This document shows positions 6,404-8,571 of a stretch of 8,571 bases of DNA, piece after piece. Numbering within the stretch: position 1 is the stretch's first letter; each line of letters opens with the position of its first letter. The DNA is taken from the NCBI GenBank assembly GCA_900321845.1, contig ONXT01000160.1:1-8571 (forward strand), in the 5' to 3' direction. The notes under the pieces are model-generated. The model made no database searches. It was not told the origin of the DNA and was given only the letters and a program-made list of their open reading frames with translations. The translations under genes were made by a program, and so were the position numbers. This DNA comes from an uncultured Bacteroidales bacterium. GTDB lineage: Bacteria > Bacteroidota > Bacteroidia > Bacteroidales > WCHB1-69.

Positions 6404-7342
6404 CTACCTCACGATTCTCGTGCCGCAGGCGGGATTGCCCAACTGGCCGGCTTCGGTGATGATGCACTCTTTTCCGCCACTTTCAACGAAGTAGATGGCT
6501 GCGCGCACTTTCGGTGCCATGGAACCTTCCGTGAAATGCCCTTCCTGCAAGTACTGCTTGGCTTCGGCAATCGTAATCGTGTCGAGTGCCTTCTCGTTGG
6601 GTTTCTTGAAGTTGAGGTAAACCTTCGGAACGTCTGTCAGGATGTAGAACTCGTCGGCACCGATTTCAACGGCTACCAGCGCGGAGGCCAAGTCCTTGTC
6701 GATAACTGCTTCCACGCCAATGATTTGGTTGTCCTTGACCACGACGGGAATGCCGCCGCCGCCCACGGTGATGACGATGTTGCCGGCATTGGCCAGCTGT
6801 TTCACGATGTCGATGTTGGCGACCTTCAACGGTTTGGGGGAGGCGACTACTTTGCGCCATCCGTTGCCCTTCGGGTCTTCGCGGAAAATGGAACCCGTCT
6901 CGGCTGCATACGCGTCCGCCTCGTCCTTATCGTAGTAGGGGCCCACCGGCTTGGTCGGGTTCTTGAACATCGGGTCTTCCCCGTCAACCTCCACTTGGGT
7001 GACGATGGTCACGACGTTCTTTTTGATGTTTTCTTTTGCAAAAATGTTGCGGAAACCTTGTTCAATGAGGTAGCCGATCGAACCTTGAGTCTCGGAAACA
7101 CAGAAATCCATCGGCATGATTTGCAGACCGAAAGTCTTGCTTCCCGCTTCGTGTTGAAGCATCACGTTGCCCACTTGCGGACCGTTGCCGTGGCCGATAA
7201 CGATATTGTAGTCCTGTTTCAGAAGTCCGAGTAAAGATTGACAGGTTTGGCTTACGTTTTCGATTTGTTCTTTGTAGGTGCCTTTCTGACCGCTACGTAA
7301 AAGGGCATTTCCACCGAATGCCACAACTGCTAATTTTGCCAT
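6404..7342 (-). CDS. arcC: Carbamate kinase
   Basis: Cytoplasmic amino-acid-kinase-fold enzyme of 312 residues, the normal length. It catalyses carbamoyl phosphate + ADP = carbamate + ATP, usually to harvest ATP in arginine, agmatine or purine/allantoin breakdown. The family signatures are all present: FGGNALL (9-15), GHGNGPQVGN (50-59), FKNPTKPVGPYY (127-138), a glycine loop TVGGGGIPV (192-200), IDKDLAS (214-220), LTDVPKVY (235-242) and EGSMAPK (272-278). The frame runs upstream to 7444, but the ATG at 7342 gives the canonical MAKLAVVAFGGNALL start and sits correctly behind a promoter. No arginine deiminase, ornithine or other carbamoyltransferase gene is adjacent; instead two small envelope proteins follow. 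The source of the carbamoyl phosphate therefore cannot be read from the window. Confidence 0.96.
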   Translation of the reverse strand: MAKLAVVAFGGNALLRSGQKGTYKEQIENVSQTCQSLLGLLKQDYNIVIGHGNGPQVGNVMLQHEAGSKTFGLQIMPMDFCVSETQGSIGYLIEQGFRNIFAKENIKKNVVTIVTQVEVDGEDPMFKNPTKPVGPYYDKDEADAYAAETGSIFREDPKGNGWRKVVASPKPLKVANIDIVKQLANAGNIVITVGGGGIPVVVKDNQIIGVEAVIDKDLASALVAVEIGADEFYILTDVPKVYLNFKKPNEKALDTITIAEAKQYLQEGHFTEGSMAPKVRAAIYFVESGGKECIITEAGQLGNPACGTRIVR

Positions 7343-7374
7343 TTCTTGAGTTTTTGGTTTAATAAATTGGGCGG

Positions 7375-7403
7375 CAAAGATACGATTTTTTAGAGGATTA
7401 CAA
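7375..7403 (-). promoter_or_regulatory. Bacteroidetes-type promoter of the carbamate kinase operon
   Basis: On the minus strand TTG (7403-7401), an 18-base spacer and TATCTTTG (7382-7375) match the -33/-7 consensus. The -7 octamer is identical to that of the rfbB promoter. The start would fall near 7368, leaving a leader of about 26 nt before the ATG at 7342. Confidence 0.68.
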
Positions 7404-7424
7404 GACTTGGGTGAAATTCTATTG

Positions 7425-7910
7425 TTATTTTGTAGAAAAACCAATGGAATTATTCAATATTTTGACGATTTCTTCAAGATATTTTGCATCGATTTCATCA
7501 AAAGTGGATAGTTCGTCGCTGTCGATGTCAAGCACACCGATGACTTCGTTTTCGGCGTTGAAGAGGGGCACGACGATTTCGGATTTTGAGAGGCTGCTAC
7601 AGGCGATGTGTCCGGGAAAATCTTCTACATCTTTGACAATCAATGTTTTGCGTTGTTTCCATGCGGTTCAGCACACACCCTTTCCTTTCGGAATACGCAG
7701 GCACGCCACACTTCCTTGAAACGGGCCGATTACCAATTGTTCGTCTTCCACCAGATAGAATCCCACCCAGAAAAATCCCATCGCGTCGTGAATGGCGGCA
7801 CAGGTTTCGGCCAAGCGCGCTGTCCAGTTTGTCTCCCCCTCCAACAAAGAGCTCACTTGCGCCACCAATAGTTCATATTTTTGTTCTTTTGTCATTTTTT
7901 TTGAGTCCAT
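7425..7910 (-). pseudogene. GAF-domain free methionine-(R)-sulfoxide reductase interrupted by an in-frame TGA
   Basis: The intact reading frame would give 161 residues: a GAF domain of the fRMsr (YebR/MsrC) family, which reduces free methionine-R-sulfoxide in the cytoplasm. The N-terminal half is well conserved (YELLVAQVSSLLEGETNW, GFFWVGFYLVEDEQLVIGPFQG). So is the C-terminal half (FPGHIACSSLSKSEIVVPLFNAENEVIGVLDIDS, then STFDEIDAKYLEEIV). Three cysteines, at 70, 80 and 104, have the same 10- and 24-residue spacing as the catalytic set Cys84/94/118 of E. coli fRMsr. Codon 81 (7670-7668) is TGA where the family has Gly (GVCGTAW); one base, GGA to TGA, explains it, and the frame is unchanged on both sides. 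Without readthrough the product stops at 80 residues, lacking Cys104. ATG 7910 is the likely start; ATG 7895 (MTKEQKYELL) is an alternative. Sequencing error or recent inactivation are the main options. Confidence 0.85.
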
Positions 7911-7980
7911 ATTTCTCTTTTTTGTTTGATTAATCGGAAAGCCTATTCTCAGAAGTGGCAGGTCCATGAATCTCCATTCA

Positions 7981-8571
7981 CTATTTACCGATTTCCCTAA
8001 TTAAAATTTTGGAAAACGGAACCTGCTCTCTTTCAGCCTGTTTTAGTAATTCTTGATAAGTTTCTTTTTCCGCCATGATTTGGTTGAGATGTTGAATCTT
8101 TGGGGCGGTTTTGTAATTGGGATCTAAGGCGGTCAATGCCTCCTCAATGAATCCCCAACCGAAGTCATAGAGGTTGGCATCGGTGATGCAAAGGAGGATA
8201 ATGTCGTGTTTTTCAATGGTTTCTTTCAATGTTGATTTGTCCACCCAAACAATGTTTACAAAGATGTTGGGGTAAACCGTGCGGTTGTAGTACCAGAACA
8301 GGTTTTCGGAGAAGAGGTTCTCGCTGATGCCGCTGTTCCAGATGCTCCAGTAGTAGCTGTCGGCGATGGTGAAAACCCTCGGTTTCTGGTGGATTGCCGG
8401 ATTATTGTTAAAAGTGCAAATCGGGAAGTTCATCTGTTCGTGCGGTAATGGGAACAGCAGGTTCATGGAGGGTTCCATGTCGAAATCCAAGTCTTTGTTA
8501 TACATTGAGTTGGAATCACCCACGTGAATGATTTCCGGCAGATTGATGTCGCATTTGCTTTCAATGAAATG
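7981..8571 (-). CDS. AlgX/AlgJ-like SGNH-hydrolase-type protein (N-terminal part outside window)
   Basis: The last 196 residues of a longer protein; the frame stays open to the right edge, so the beginning is missing and the internal GTG at 8523 is not the true start. VFTIADSYYWSIWNSG (visible residues 67-81) resembles the block-I nucleophile region of SGNH hydrolases, with Asp71-Ser72. FSENLFWYYNRTVYP follows, then a beta-strand DIILLCITDANL and GWGFIEEAL. This pattern recalls Bacteroidetes proteins related to AlgX/AlgJ, which work with MBOAT acyltransferases in O-acetylation of exported polysaccharides; a second Asp-Ser (VGDSNS, 17-22) is also visible. The C-terminal 45 residues are charged and helical. 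The assignment is by pattern memory only, and no MBOAT gene is visible. The broken fRMsr gene begins 70 bp downstream in the same direction. Confidence 0.6.
   Translation of the reverse strand, partial: HFIESKCDINLPEIIHVGDSNSMYNKDLDFDMEPSMNLLFPLPHEQMNFPICTFNNNPAIHQKPRVFTIADSYYWSIWNSGISENLFSENLFWYYNRTVYPNIFVNIVWVDKSTLKETIEKHDIILLCITDANLYDFGWGFIEEALTALDPNYKTAPKIQHLNQIMAEKETYQELLKQAEREQVPFSKILIREIGK

Noticed and set aside
7343..7444. Upstream start for carbamate kinase at 7444
   Set aside because: It would add 34 residues absent from the family and would span the TATCTTTG promoter; ATG 7342 gives the canonical N-terminus.
7668..7670. TGA read as selenocysteine, or as glycine by an altered genetic code
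   Set aside because: The family residue here is Gly, not Cys, and no SECIS-like hairpin was evident. yifB ends at TGA at its expected C-terminus, so TGA is a normal stop in this genome.

Overview
The window looks like a chromosomal segment of a Bacteroidota bacterium, most likely order Bacteroidales. Three things support this. Start codons lack Shine-Dalgarno sequences. Several intergenic gaps carry the Bacteroidetes primary-sigma -7 element TAnnTTTG, in the best cases with TTG 18-19 bases upstream. The window also encodes the DAHP synthase-chorismate mutase fusion and other proteins typical of that group. All recognised protein genes lie on the minus strand, so the region is transcribed right to left. 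The coding part is mostly ordinary chromosome.

From the right edge leftward: the end of an AlgX/AlgJ-like SGNH-hydrolase-type protein (7981-8571, cut by the window); a GAF-domain free methionine-(R)-sulfoxide reductase broken by one in-frame TGA (7425-7910); and a promoter followed by carbamate kinase (6404-7342), a small lipoprotein (5839-6360) and a small secreted protein (5355-5816), probably one operon. Next comes a YifB/ComM-type AAA+ ATPase (3724-5265) with an 8-bp dyad overlapping its probable promoter.

The 427-bp gap 3297-3723 is AT-rich and the least ordinary part. It contains a 272-bp segment (3404-3675) bounded by 17-bp inverted repeats with one mismatch. Inside, on the opposite strand to every neighbouring gene, are a consensus promoter (TTG-N19-TATTTTTG) and, just downstream, a 60-nt foldable sequence ending in a T-run: a candidate small RNA of about 70 nt. 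The segment could be a MITE, an invertible element or a stand-alone RNA gene.

The left part holds a SIMPL-domain membrane-anchored protein (2544-3296) with a strong intrinsic terminator, then a promoter driving rfbB (dTDP-glucose 4,6-dehydratase). The rfbB stop overlaps the start of the DAHP synthase-chorismate mutase gene by 11 bp, and a glutathione peroxidase gene (1-279, cut by the window) follows 44 bp later, probably in the same transcript.

Functionally the segment mixes sugar-nucleotide and aromatic precursor biosynthesis (rfbB, DAHPS-CM), thiol-based oxidative defence (glutathione peroxidase, broken fRMsr), energy/nitrogen metabolism (carbamate kinase), DNA processing (YifB) and several envelope proteins. 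No single pathway unites them.
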